DNA from: Nitrospiraceae bacterium
GTDB lineage: Bacteria > Nitrospirota > Nitrospiria > Nitrospirales > UBA8639
Assembly (NCBI GenBank): GCA_020632635.1
Contig: JACKFE010000001.1
Location: 310,001-374,000 of the forward strand
Length of the DNA: 64,000 nucleotides
Direction of reading: 5' to 3'
Shown: piece after piece, positions 26,213 to 34,917 of the stretch
Layout of the letters: the number at the start of each line of letters is the position of its first letter
How positions within the stretch are numbered: the first letter of the stretch is position 1
Translations under genes and position numbers: made by a program
Notes under the pieces: generated by a model
What the model was told of the DNA's origin: nothing
The model's database searches: none
The model's input: only the letters and a program-made list of their open reading frames with translations

Positions 26213-27643
26213 TTAGCGCCTAAAGAATCCATGCAGATAATCTACCGGCTGAGGAGGAAGCTGCAACATCCGCTTGATACCCTCCCCTTCAAACCCCAAA
26301 CGCTCCAAGTCCGGCAATGCTTTCATTAATTCGGACTCCGTCAGATACGCAATGGTATCCGGCAATCCATGGGTACCCAGGGATTTCACCAACGCATCCA
26401 ATTCTCTACGCTCTTCTTCCGGGGCTTGAGGATGGGTGGGAAATTCAATGGTGCGGGCATAGGGGCTTTTATAGGTACGATTCAGTGCCTGTAGCGTTTT
26501 GACGATCCACGCATCCATTTCCCACGGATGCCCTTCGGGTGGGTACGGATGGGAGGCCAACAAATCCATAAGACTCAGGACATGCGTACCCAAACTCCTC
26601 CCGACAAATTCCCGCTGTGGCTCCACGACCATATTGCGAATACCCAGATGCGCTGCCACATCTTGGATCAATTGGAAGTTCACCATAAAGCTCAACTGTC
26701 CACCCTGCACGGTATAACAGGGCTTTTCCGGGTCATTGAGCACACGGGGGTCCGCCGTTCCGGCATCAAAACTACTAAACCCTATGGCATCAGAAGCCAG
26801 TAATCTTTTGGCTTCCTTCAAACTCTGACAAGCCCCCACATTAAAGGGAACAAGGACTTCCTCATCGATGGTTTTCAAAAATTCCGAAACGGTGCGACGG
26901 AAAGGGAAGGCCTTGGCATCCACGGGATGGTATTCTCGCTCCCAGACCAAATCCTCTAAAAAGTTGGGAAGGGTTTTGAGCGTTTCGATATCTTTTTGGT
27001 CGAACGCCTCGACGAACTGGGGCCAATCCGGGAAGTCCACCAACCGGTGTTCGCTCAAATTAGGACGCAACTGTTCCTCCTGGATTTCACCCTCCTTGCG
27101 CAGAATCAACTTGGTGGGCAACTCGCTCCAGAGCTCATTGCAAATAATCCGATCCACACTGCCATCGGCATAATGGCTCAAGGACTCGACGGAGCCCGTT
27201 TCAAAGCTCACCCGATCACGATGCGTAGCCAAATCCGAATTGGCTTGAGCCTGTCCCATTAGCACCGGCTCCCGTTCCACGCACACGTAGCGCACGCGAG
27301 GATAGATCGCATGCTCAGAATCCAACGATTGCAGACGATCCAAGAAGCACGCCGCGAGATTGCCATTACCCGCGCCCCATTCCATCACCACCAACGGACT
27401 GGTTGAGTTCTGCGCTTGGCCTGCCTGCTTTCGTTTGCAACATTGCTGAAAATAGTCTTCCGCCAAGGCAGAGGCCAGACGGTAGTCAGCAGCCGCAAAG
27501 GTCTGGTAAAAATCCCGAACCCGATGGCCACGTAGCCCATAAAAAATGGCATTGATATGGGTCTGCCACACATCAACGGGCTTAAAATCCCCGACAAGTT
27601 GTGGCAATGCATCAGGATTATTGGCTGTGGTCACACTCATCAT
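26213..27643 (-). CDS. SAM-dependent methyltransferase, MidA/NDUFAF7-like
   Basis: The 476-residue protein has a SAM-binding motif VVMEWGAGNGNLAACFLDRL near residue 85 and a family-type acidic block YVCVEREPVLM, consistent with the MidA/NDUFAF7 family. Mitochondrial NDUFAF7 methylates an Arg of a complex I subunit; the bacterial target is unknown. The N-terminal part contains HINAIFYGLRGHRVRDFYQTF. The ATG at 27643, or the next codon, has GAAGG upstream. It is head of the unit leading to the two tat genes and is divergent from the secreted protein at 27889. Confidence 0.8.
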   Translation of the reverse strand: MMSVTTANNPDALPQLVGDFKPVDVWQTHINAIFYGLRGHRVRDFYQTFAAADYRLASALAEDYFQQCCKRKQAGQAQNSTSPLVVMEWGAGNGNLAACFLDRLQSLDSEHAIYPRVRYVCVEREPVLMGQAQANSDLATHRDRVSFETGSVESLSHYADGSVDRIICNELWSELPTKLILRKEGEIQEEQLRPNLSEHRLVDFPDWPQFVEAFDQKDIETLKTLPNFLEDLVWEREYHPVDAKAFPFRRTVSEFLKTIDEEVLVPFNVGACQSLKEAKRLLASDAIGFSSFDAGTADPRVLNDPEKPCYTVQGGQLSFMVNFQLIQDVAAHLGIRNMVVEPQREFVGRSLGTHVLSLMDLLASHPYPPEGHPWEMDAWIVKTLQALNRTYKSPYARTIEFPTHPQAPEEERRELDALVKSLGTHGLPDTIAYLTESELMKALPDLERLGFEGEGIKRMLQLPPQPVDYLHGFFRR

Positions 27644-27888
27644 CAGACACCTTCAAGAGATTTATATGAATCATTCACATTGACAATATGGATAAAGGAC
27701 GCACCAAAAACTCTTGTCTCCGCCACGGAACTTGCCCCTCAAAAAAGATAAAGCCAGCTCAGTCCTCTGGCATTCTAATCAGACTTTCTTCGGGGTCGCA
27801 AGATAAATGGCAACCATTTGTGACTCGCGCTCTTCCTTCGGTCCATTCTGGGTGGCACTCTTCCAAAGAAATATGAGAGGATCGAATC

Positions 27889-28572
27889 ATGCCTGCTCCA
27901 GCCATCATATGGCTCTTTCCATTCCTTCTGACGGTCCTGACAGGAACACTCCCCCTCTTCACGGGATCAGACTGTCTAGCTCAGGAGGGCTCCGATTCTC
28001 TCCACCCACCCGTCTTTCAACCCGATGAAACCCAACATGGGTTTGCGGAATTCGACACCTTGCCGGATTTTTTTGAAGACGACATTCCGGCTCCTTATGA
28101 TTCCTATTCTGATGATCCGACGCTTCCGCCGAAAGACCAGAAACCGGGGGGCTTATTTGAAGCTCTTAATTTTGCCGAGAGCGTGGATGAAGACCAATCT
28201 CTTCGCAAAGGGCATATTTTGGTGCCCATTCATCCCACTGAATCGTTCCCCCAGCACACGAAGGCCGTCCATCTAGTCTTTAAGGTCTTTAAACATTATG
28301 CCCCTTACCAGGTGATCGGACGACTGTTTCCTGAACAGGTGCCGGGCCTTGATGACAGCCAATGGCTGGATGAAGATATTGCAGACCTCGCCCTTGAAGA
28401 TGAGAGTGGCTACCTCAAGTTTTTTCCGTCTTCGGGAACCTGGCTTCCCGGCCGCTACCGGGTTGATTTGTACGTGGGATACATCGTGAACTCCGTGAAT
28501 AAAATGGGGGCCATGCGGTTTACCATTGAGCCCACACCACCGTCATCAACTCCCCCTGCTTCATCTTCGTAA
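27889..28572 (+). CDS. Secreted protein of unknown function
   Basis: The 227-residue product has a signal peptide (WLFPFLLTVLTGTLPLF, cleavage near DCLAQ), then an acidic, proline-rich linker with DFFEDDIPAPYDSYSDDPTLPP. A C-terminal domain from about residue 95 contains GHILVPIHPTESF, VHLVFKVFKHYAPYQVIGR and WLPGRYRVDLYVGYIVNS, which looks like a small beta-sandwich. I do not recognise the family. GAGAGGAT precedes the ATG. It is divergent from the MidA-like gene. Confidence 0.8.
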   Translation: MPAPAIIWLFPFLLTVLTGTLPLFTGSDCLAQEGSDSLHPPVFQPDETQHGFAEFDTLPDFFEDDIPAPYDSYSDDPTLPPKDQKPGGLFEALNFAESVDEDQSLRKGHILVPIHPTESFPQHTKAVHLVFKVFKHYAPYQVIGRLFPEQVPGLDDSQWLDEDIADLALEDESGYLKFFPSSGTWLPGRYRVDLYVGYIVNSVNKMGAMRFTIEPTPPSSTPPASSS

Positions 28573-28665
28573 CCTCTCCCCCTCTGTTCACTCTTCCATG
28601 TCGCTCTGAATCCAGGGCTACCACCATCAAGCCATCCATGCATCACTGGTTCCCAGATGAATTTC

Positions 28666-28694
28666 TTGACTCAAGCAGGATTTTGCAGTAAGTT
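28666..28694 (+). promoter_or_regulatory. Weak predicted promoter upstream of DUF4321 gene
   Basis: TTGACT (28666-28671), 17 bases, then TAAGTT (28689-28694), about 110 bases upstream of the GTG start. The match is modest. Confidence 0.25.
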
Positions 28695-28807
28695 ATTGAG
28701 CAGTTTACCCTAAGCATATTTTCGACCTATCCACCAAACAATTTTCCATGATTTAACGAGCTCAAGACGGGCCTCCAACGCTGAAGGCCGGTAAGGACAT
28801 AACACCT

Positions 28808-29071
28808 GTGCTGAAAAAAAGCGGCGGCTATCTCCTTCTCTTCATTTTTATCGGAGGACTGCTAGGCAGTATCCTCGGCGAGATTCTTCAATTAGTATCC
28901 CCACAGGGCACGGTGCAAACCATTTTTTCCGAAGCCCTCCATTTGGGATTGGACCCCCCGGTCACCGTAAATTTGGTATTGTTCAAATTCACCGCGGGCT
29001 TTTTGCTTAAAATTAACCTCCTCACCACGTTAGGCATGTTTCTAGGAGGCTATCTCTATAAGCACTTATGA
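28808..29071 (+). CDS. DUF4321 membrane protein
   Basis: This 87-residue protein starts with GTG and has two hydrophobic helices: YLLLFIFIGGLLGSILGEIL near residues 8-27 and LKINLLTTLGMFLGGYLY at the C-terminus. The first helix with GGLLGSILGE is the family signature. Function is unknown. It ends just upstream of the convergent uvrB. Confidence 0.85.
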   Translation: MLKKSGGYLLLFIFIGGLLGSILGEILQLVSPQGTVQTIFSEALHLGLDPPVTVNLVLFKFTAGFLLKINLLTTLGMFLGGYLYKHL

Positions 29072-29147
29072 GGGCTGGGACATCCCCTGGAAGCCGTTCG
29101 GTCGAATGTAATAAACATGCCCAAGGCAATTTGGTCTTCTCCCCGCA

Positions 29148-31145
29148 TCAAAGACCAACTTGAAGGACTTTTTGCCGAAGTACGCGAATCGCATCCCGCA
29201 GTTTGGCGGCCCGCTCGAATTCCAAATCTTTGGCGGCCGCTTTCATCTCTTTCTCCAGGACAAGAATACGCTTTTCCAGGTCTCCATGCACTTCATACCG
29301 TTCTTCTGCTTCCGCAGCCTGCGACAATTCAACATAGTCCGCTTCGGCCAACTGATAGTCTAAATCGTGGATTCGCTTTTTAATGGTTTGCGGAGTGATC
29401 CCATGGGCTTCATTGTAGGCTAGCTGAATGGTTCTGCGACGCCCGGTTTCCTCCAACGCTTGACGCATGGAATCGGTCACGCTATCCCCATAAAGAATGA
29501 CCGTGCCTTCGCTGTTCCGAGCGGCCCGACCCGCTGTTTGCACCAACGCACGATACCCGCGTAGAAACCCCTCTTTATCGGCATCCAACACGGCTACCAA
29601 ACTCACCTCCGGCAAATCCAACCCTTCACGCAATAAATTAATCCCGACCAGAACATCAAATACGCCTCGGCGTAAATCCCGGATAATTTCGGCCCGTTCC
29701 AGGGTTTTGACATCCGAATGCAGATAGCGCACTTTCAATCCCTGCTCATGGTAATACTCGGTTAGGTCTTCTGCCATACGCTTCGTCAAAGTGGTAACCA
29801 AGACTCGCTGACCTTTGGCTAACCGCCGACGAATTTCTCCCAGTAAATTCTCCACCTGCCCCTTAGCGGGCTTGACTTCCATCACGGGATCAATCAACCC
29901 CGTGGGCCGAATAATCTGCTCAACCAACGCACTGCCGGCATGTGTTAATTCATAGGGCCCGGGCGTGGCAGAGACATACACCACTTGATGCATGCACGCC
30001 TCAAATTCATGAAATTTCAATGGCCGGTTATCCATCGCAGAGGGTAACCGAAACCCGTAATCCACTAAAGTTTTTTTGCGTGAATGATCCCCCTCATACA
30101 TCCCCCCAAACTGCGGAACCGTCGCATGAGACTCATCCACGATCAGCAGAAAGTCCTTGGGAAAATAATCCAAGAGCGTCGGCGGCGGTTCACCTGGGCG
30201 CCGGCCGCTCAAATGCCGCGAGTAATTCTCGATACCATGGCAATATCCCATGGTACGAATCATCTCTAGATCAAACTTGGTTCGTTGTTCGATGCGCTGC
30301 GCCTCCAGTAATTGATTGGTCTTTCGAAAATACGCGATGCGTGCCTCCAATTCCTCTTCAATCCCGCTGATGGCCTGCTCGTAGCGATCGGGGGCGATGA
30401 CATAGTGGCTCTTGGGATAGACTGCGATTTTCGGAAGCGTGCGCAAGGAGGTTCCCGTGAGCGGATCAATTTCATAGAGGGCTTCGACTTCATCCCCAAA
30501 CAATTCCACACGAACCGTGTTCGATTCGGAAGAAGCCGGATAAATTTCGATGACATCTCCGCGCGCACGGAACATCCCTCGTTGTAACTCCACGTCATTC
30601 CGCGAATATTGAATGTCCACGAGCTTGGCCAAGATTGTATCGCGGCTCATGACCATACCCGGCTCCAAAAACAACACCATATCGTGATACACCTCCGGAG
30701 AACCCAAGCCATAGATACAGGACACCGACGCCACAATCACAATATCGTTCCGTTGCAACAAGGCTGTCGTGGCGGCATGCCGCATTTGATCAATCGTGTC
30801 ATTGATGGCCGAATCCTTGGCGATATAGGTATCCGTAGTAGGAATATAGGCTTCCGGCTGGTAATAGTCGTAATAACTCACGAAATATTCCACCGCATTG
30901 TTCGGGAAAAAAGCCTTGAACTCCTGATACAGCTGGGCGGCCAATGTTTTATTGTGCACGACAACCAACGTGGGCTTTTGGACATTCGCAATCACATTGG
31001 CCATCGTGAATGTCTTGCCCGACCCCGTGACGCCGAGCAGCACCTGGTGCGTTCGCCCCTGTTCAATGCCGTGCGTCAGCGCCGCGATGGCCTTGCCCTG
31101 ATCACCCTTCGGCGTGTAGTCAGATTGCAGTGAAAACGTGCTCAT
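29148..31145 (-). CDS. uvrB: Excinuclease ABC subunit B
   Basis: UvrB verifies damage in nucleotide excision repair, together with UvrA and UvrC. The 665-residue protein has Walker A GVTGSGKT (residues 38-45). The beta-hairpin region is YYDYYQPEAYIPTTDTYIAKD, the DEAD-like box is DESH, and the C-terminal helicase motifs include REGLDLPEVSLVAVLDADKEGFLR. A C-terminal UVR domain (LEKEMKAAAKDLEFERAAKLRD) contacts UvrC. Length is full. No clear ribosome site precedes the ATG at 31145. Confidence 0.99.
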   Translation of the reverse strand: MSTFSLQSDYTPKGDQGKAIAALTHGIEQGRTHQVLLGVTGSGKTFTMANVIANVQKPTLVVVHNKTLAAQLYQEFKAFFPNNAVEYFVSYYDYYQPEAYIPTTDTYIAKDSAINDTIDQMRHAATTALLQRNDIVIVASVSCIYGLGSPEVYHDMVLFLEPGMVMSRDTILAKLVDIQYSRNDVELQRGMFRARGDVIEIYPASSESNTVRVELFGDEVEALYEIDPLTGTSLRTLPKIAVYPKSHYVIAPDRYEQAISGIEEELEARIAYFRKTNQLLEAQRIEQRTKFDLEMIRTMGYCHGIENYSRHLSGRRPGEPPPTLLDYFPKDFLLIVDESHATVPQFGGMYEGDHSRKKTLVDYGFRLPSAMDNRPLKFHEFEACMHQVVYVSATPGPYELTHAGSALVEQIIRPTGLIDPVMEVKPAKGQVENLLGEIRRRLAKGQRVLVTTLTKRMAEDLTEYYHEQGLKVRYLHSDVKTLERAEIIRDLRRGVFDVLVGINLLREGLDLPEVSLVAVLDADKEGFLRGYRALVQTAGRAARNSEGTVILYGDSVTDSMRQALEETGRRRTIQLAYNEAHGITPQTIKKRIHDLDYQLAEADYVELSQAAEAEERYEVHGDLEKRILVLEKEMKAAAKDLEFERAAKLRDAIRVLRQKVLQVGL

Positions 31146-31308
31146 GATGGGTTAATGGGCAATGTAGCACACGGGAAAGGCAAGAGGCAGGCAGCCCTTT
31201 GATCAACAAAAATTCTGGACCATAAGACCTTACTCCGTCATCCCGGCAAGGTTATTAATCGGGATTTATGAAAGGAACGACCGTTATCCTTGAAACCTTT
31301 GAAACGGG

Positions 31309-31605
31309 TTAATTCCTGGAGGAAGTCTTCTTGACCAGCGCCAATAACTCTTCGTAAACATTCCGGCGCTGCCCCACAAAAATGACGTCGATGGTTCGAG
31401 CCTCATCATTCAGTCCGTAAATAATGCGATAGGTCCGCACGCGAAATGAACGAAAACCTGTCAATTCTTGCTGTAAGGCGTGACCGGAGAGGGGAGATGC
31501 TTGGAGCGTGCGAATGGCCTCTCGGATTTCCTGTTTCACTTCGGGATGCAGCTTGCGGATGCGCGAGGCAGCCTCAGGCGTGTACCGAATGCGATAAGAG
31601 GTCAT
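31309..31605 (-). CDS. RelE/ParE-family toxin
   Basis: This 98-residue basic protein has the RelE pattern: YRIRYTPEAASRIRKL at the start, a helical PEVKQEIREAIRTLQ, the SPLSGHALQQELTGFRSFRV core, then YRIIYGLN and DVIFVGQRRNVYEEL. Such toxins cleave mRNA on the ribosome or inhibit gyrase; which applies here is not evident. It is translationally coupled to the antitoxin by an ATGA overlap, a standard antitoxin-first module. Confidence 0.92.
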   Translation of the reverse strand: MTSYRIRYTPEAASRIRKLHPEVKQEIREAIRTLQASPLSGHALQQELTGFRSFRVRTYRIIYGLNDEARTIDVIFVGQRRNVYEELLALVKKTSSRN

Positions 31606-31880
31606 ACCTCTTCACGGGGAAACACGGCCTCATGCGTTTCCCATCGACCCGACTGGGCCTGCTTCAGCGATTTCCGGAGGGGGCGAATGGTTTTCGGGTC
31701 ACTCAAAATTTCCAGGGTCTCCATGAGGCCTTCAAAGTGGTCCATACTCAACAGCACGGCGGTGGGCACCCCGTCCTTGGTAATCCCCACGGAATCCTGC
31801 TGGGTCCCTAACCGGCGAATCAGGTCCAAGAGTTGTGTTTTGGCTTGCGTAACTGACACATACTGATCAACGTGCGGCAT
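31602..31880 (-). CDS. Phd/YefM-family antitoxin
   Basis: This 92-residue protein has the family's N-terminal DNA-binding part VSVTQAKTQLLDLIRRL and GVPTAVLLSMDHFEGLMETLEILSD, followed by an acidic C-terminal tail that would mask the toxin. I prefer the ATG at 31880, with AAAGGTGAGG upstream, to a GTG three codons earlier. It would repress its own promoter, which lies just upstream. Confidence 0.92.
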   Translation of the reverse strand: MPHVDQYVSVTQAKTQLLDLIRRLGTQQDSVGITKDGVPTAVLLSMDHFEGLMETLEILSDPKTIRPLRKSLKQAQSGRWETHEAVFPREEV

Positions 31881-31913
31881 GACCCTCACCTTTCAATAGT
31901 CTGTTATCGGGTC

Positions 31914-31942
31914 ATTATACTAGTCATATCCTGATTGAACAA
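31914..31942 (-). promoter_or_regulatory. Toxin-antitoxin promoter with overlapping candidate operator
   Basis: On the minus strand TTGTTC (31942-31937) lies 17 bases before a perfect TATAAT (31919-31914). The region contains ATGAC repeated in the same orientation, and a palindromic ACTAGT core. That is the sort of site Phd/YefM repressors bind. The repeats were seen by eye only. Confidence 0.6.
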
Positions 31943-32191
31943 CTCACAGGCCCCTTCTTCACTTCGTCATCCCAACCAGTTTCTAGCCAGGATCTCCCCA
32001 CCTCATCTTGCGGCCCCTTAGGCCCCAAGCCCCGAACAAAGGGGAGGATTTTTATTTAGGCCAGGAGTCTCTGACAAGCAAATAATAGGGTTGTCCCCCC
32101 CATGGTAAAACAGGCCCCTTACTTTCCGGGGAAGACCAGGGAGCGGCCTTCTCTTACGTTCATTAGTATTTTTCACGAAAGGCGATAGGTT

Positions 32192-32785
32192 ATGAAATCG
32201 TTCACACGTTTTTATCTCGCTGGGTTCTTGGCGGTCACGTCCCTGACCGCTCTCCCCTCCTTTAGCCATGCCATCGGGTTTAACATTGGCTGGACCGGAT
32301 CTGGAGGCTATAGCATGACCGGCATGTTTAGTTACAGCGATGCCTTAATCAATACCGGGGCCATCAACGGATCACAAATCGACACCTTGATGATCGATAT
32401 CTTGCTCAACGGCGTCTCCCAGGGCACTTGGAACTTGGCAGACGGCCAAGGGCCGGGAGCTTCGGCTTTTAATTTCAACTTCAACACGACCACGGAAACC
32501 TTTTTAGTTGGGGGACTCTCACCTGGACTAACCGGTCAGAGATGGAATTTTATGGCTAATCCAGGAGTCGGATTTATCAGTGGGAATTCTGCCCAGTCAG
32601 TGAATATTGATGGTACTTCATTTGGCAGTGTCTCCATAACTCTGCGCCGTCTCACCGCCACCCGTAAGACGGCGCCACCGATTCCGGAACCGTCGACGTT
32701 CTTGTTGTTCGGCACCGGCATGTTGGGGCTCCTCGGTTATGCCGCCCGCCGGAAACGGCAGGGACAGATCCAAACAACGGCTTAG
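32192..32785 (+). CDS. PEP-CTERM sorting-signal protein
   Basis: This 197-residue exported protein has an N-terminal signal peptide (FLAVTSLTALPSFSHA). Its central region is rich in Gly, Ser, Asn and Thr and forms beta strands. A C-terminal PEP-CTERM signal from about residue 165 has PEPST, a hydrophobic helix LLFGTGMLGLLGYAA and a basic RRKR tail. The PEP-CTERM signal is recognised by an exosortase (EpsH family) in organisms that make extracellular polysaccharide. No exosortase or EPS gene is in this window. A strong terminator follows at 32834. Confidence 0.93.
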   Translation: MKSFTRFYLAGFLAVTSLTALPSFSHAIGFNIGWTGSGGYSMTGMFSYSDALINTGAINGSQIDTLMIDILLNGVSQGTWNLADGQGPGASAFNFNFNTTTETFLVGGLSPGLTGQRWNFMANPGVGFISGNSAQSVNIDGTSFGSVSITLRRLTATRKTAPPIPEPSTFLLFGTGMLGLLGYAARRKRQGQIQTTA

Positions 32786-32833
32786 CCGATTCATGTTATC
32801 GTAGATTCTCTTCCCGGAAAGGAAGGAAGAGTT

Positions 32834-32872
32834 GGGGTGGGCAGGCTTATCGCCTGCCCGCCCCTTTGTTTT
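32834..32872 (+). terminator. Intrinsic terminator after PEP-CTERM gene
   Basis: GGGG-T-GGGCAGGC pairs with GCCTGCCC-G-CCCC with loop TTATC, a stem of about 13 pairs including one U-G pair, followed by TTTGTTTT. Confidence 0.9.
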
Positions 32873-32926
32873 GGTTTTCGGCGTATCGGTTACAACACGT
32901 CTGCCCTTATTCTTTTTCCTGCCTTT

Positions 32927-33043
32927 CTGCATGGCCGAGACGCGCAGGTCTATTCGGGTTGTCGGCGAGCACTGTTCGAGCATAGCGAGTTGCGCAGCCG
33001 CCGACTAGAGCGAGCATCGCAGGGAACCCGAAGGGCCATGCAG
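32927..33043. repeat. Structured inverted-repeat element in the intergenic gap
   Basis: Nested inverted pairs are visible: CTGCATGGCC (32927-32936) with GGCCATGCAG (33034-33043), TTCGGGTT (32953-32960) with AACCCGAA (33025-33032), and GTCGGCG (32961-32967) with CGCCGAC (32999-33005). They fold toward a single base. The minus-strand frame encodes the peptide RVPCDARSSRRLRNS, which I recall as a recurrent spurious peptide from dispersed intergenic repeats of proteobacterial genomes (some annotated DUF1010). The similarity is from memory, not a search. It lies between the PEP-CTERM terminator and the end of fhs. Confidence 0.55.
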
Positions 33044-33109
33044 AGGCAGAAATGGTTTTCGGGTCCTTTTGCCGAAACGTGGGAATCGGGAAAGAAAGTA
33101 AATGAGAAA

Positions 33110-34792
33110 CTAAAACAGGCCGGAGATGTGGCCGTACTCGTCCAAGCCGATGGCTTCGGCGGCAGGAACACGGGGAAGGCCCGGCATTGTCATGATATCC
33201 CCTGTAATGGCCACCACAAATTCGGCACCCATGGCCAACCGGACCTCGCGAACCGGCACCGTAAACCCGGAAGGAGCGCCTTTTAAAGCAGGGTCGGTCG
33301 AAAAGCTGTACTGCGTCTTGGCCATGCAAACCGGAAAATGGCCGTAGCCGTTTTTTTCCAGCTCGGTCAGGCGGGCTTGGACCGTCTGAGGAATCGCCAC
33401 ATCATCGGCACCGTAGACTTCACAGGCGATGGTGCGCATTTTTTCAGCCAACGGCATCGCGTCGGGATACAGCGGGGTGAATTGCGACTGTCCGCTGTCG
33501 GCCAGCTGCTTGACCGTTTCAGCCAATTCAGCAGCCCCCTTTCCACCATCTGCCCAATGGGTAGAGACGACCATCCGCACACCCATTTCCTGACATGCCT
33601 GCTTGACGAGATCCAGTTCGGCGGGGGTATCGCTCGTGAACTGATTGATCGCCACCACCGCCGGCACGCCAAACTTTTTCACATTCGCCAAATGCCGCAG
33701 CAAGTTTGGCAGGCCTTGCTTGAGTGCGGGAAGATCTTCCCTGGTCAACTGGGTTTCCAAGCCCCCCCCATGCAGTTTGAGCGCCTTGATTGTCGCCACC
33801 ACCACGGCGCAGGCCGGTTTGAGGCCTGCTTTTCGGCACTTTATGTTGAAAAACTTCTCCGCGCCCAAGTCGGCGCCAAACCCCGCCTCTGTCACGACAT
33901 ACTCCGCCAGTTTCAAAGCCAGTTTTGTCGCCACGATGGAATTGCAGCCATGGGCGATATTCCCGAACGGTCCCCCATGGACCAAGGCCGGATTGTTTTC
34001 TAAGGTCTGCACCAGGTTGGGGTTCAAGGCTTCCTTGAGCAGGACCGTCATGGCGCCTTCGGCCTTGATATCTTTCGCAAACACCATGTCTTTCTCCGCT
34101 GTTCGTCCCACCTTGATATTCCCAAGACGGCGTTCGAGGTCTTTGAGATCAGCGGCTAGACACAAAATGGCCATGACTTCCGAGGCCGCCGTGATATCGA
34201 ACCGCCCTTCCCGCGTGAACCCGTTCGATTTTCCGCCGATTCCCGTGACGACGGAACGCAACGACCGATCATTCACATCCAATACTCGTCCCCAGGTCAC
34301 CCGTCGAGGATCAATGAGTGGCTTGTGGCCCCAATAGAGATGATTGTCTACCATGGCCGCCAGTAAATTATGCGCGGCCGTGATGGCATGAAAGTCGCCG
34401 GTGAAATGCAAATTGATGTCGGCCATGGGGGCCACTTGCGCATAACCTCCGCCACAAGCTCCCCCCTTCATTCCGAAACATGGCCCCAAACTCGGCTCAC
34501 GAATCGCGACGAGGGCCTTGGCGCCAATATAATTCAGCCCGTCGGCCAGTCCGATGGAAGTCGTAGTTTTCCCTTCACCTGCCTTGGTCGGCGAAATGGC
34601 TGTCACCAAAATTAACTTGCCATCCGGTTTTTCCTTCAAGGCTTCTCTGATGGACAATGGAATTTTCGCTTTGTTTTTCCCAAATAATTCGATGCGATTG
34701 GGATCTAACCCTAATGATTGCTGGGCAACATCCATAATAGGACGCAAAGTTGCCCGACTGGCAATATCCAGATTGATTGAAGATTGAGTCAT
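33110..34792 (-). CDS. fhs: Formate-tetrahydrofolate ligase
   Basis: Fhs makes 10-formyl-THF from formate, THF and ATP in one-carbon metabolism. The 560-residue protein has the P-loop TPTKAGEGKTTT-type motif (SPTKAGEGKTTTSIGLADGL), EPSLGPCFGMKGGACGGGY and DINLHFTGDFHAI. Normal length. GGGGAG precedes the ATG at 34792. It is divergent from the secreted endonuclease/phosphatase gene at 34918. Confidence 0.98.
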   Translation of the reverse strand: MTQSSINLDIASRATLRPIMDVAQQSLGLDPNRIELFGKNKAKIPLSIREALKEKPDGKLILVTAISPTKAGEGKTTTSIGLADGLNYIGAKALVAIREPSLGPCFGMKGGACGGGYAQVAPMADINLHFTGDFHAITAAHNLLAAMVDNHLYWGHKPLIDPRRVTWGRVLDVNDRSLRSVVTGIGGKSNGFTREGRFDITAASEVMAILCLAADLKDLERRLGNIKVGRTAEKDMVFAKDIKAEGAMTVLLKEALNPNLVQTLENNPALVHGGPFGNIAHGCNSIVATKLALKLAEYVVTEAGFGADLGAEKFFNIKCRKAGLKPACAVVVATIKALKLHGGGLETQLTREDLPALKQGLPNLLRHLANVKKFGVPAVVAINQFTSDTPAELDLVKQACQEMGVRMVVSTHWADGGKGAAELAETVKQLADSGQSQFTPLYPDAMPLAEKMRTIACEVYGADDVAIPQTVQARLTELEKNGYGHFPVCMAKTQYSFSTDPALKGAPSGFTVPVREVRLAMGAEFVVAITGDIMTMPGLPRVPAAEAIGLDEYGHISGLF

Positions 34793-34917
34793 GATTTCAC
34801 TCCCCGACTAAGGATCGATCTTAGCAAGGACTTCCCAGATTCTTCATCCCTTCGGCCTCTTTCTCTTCCGGAAATCTTCTCTTGGTATTTAGTCTCCGGT
34901 TTTGTTATGAAGGATAC

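Noticed and set aside
32950..33171. A 73-codon minus-strand frame containing RVPCDARSSRRLRNS
   Set aside because: It overlaps the end of fhs and the inverted-repeat element; the peptide looks like a by-product of a dispersed repeat rather than a protein.
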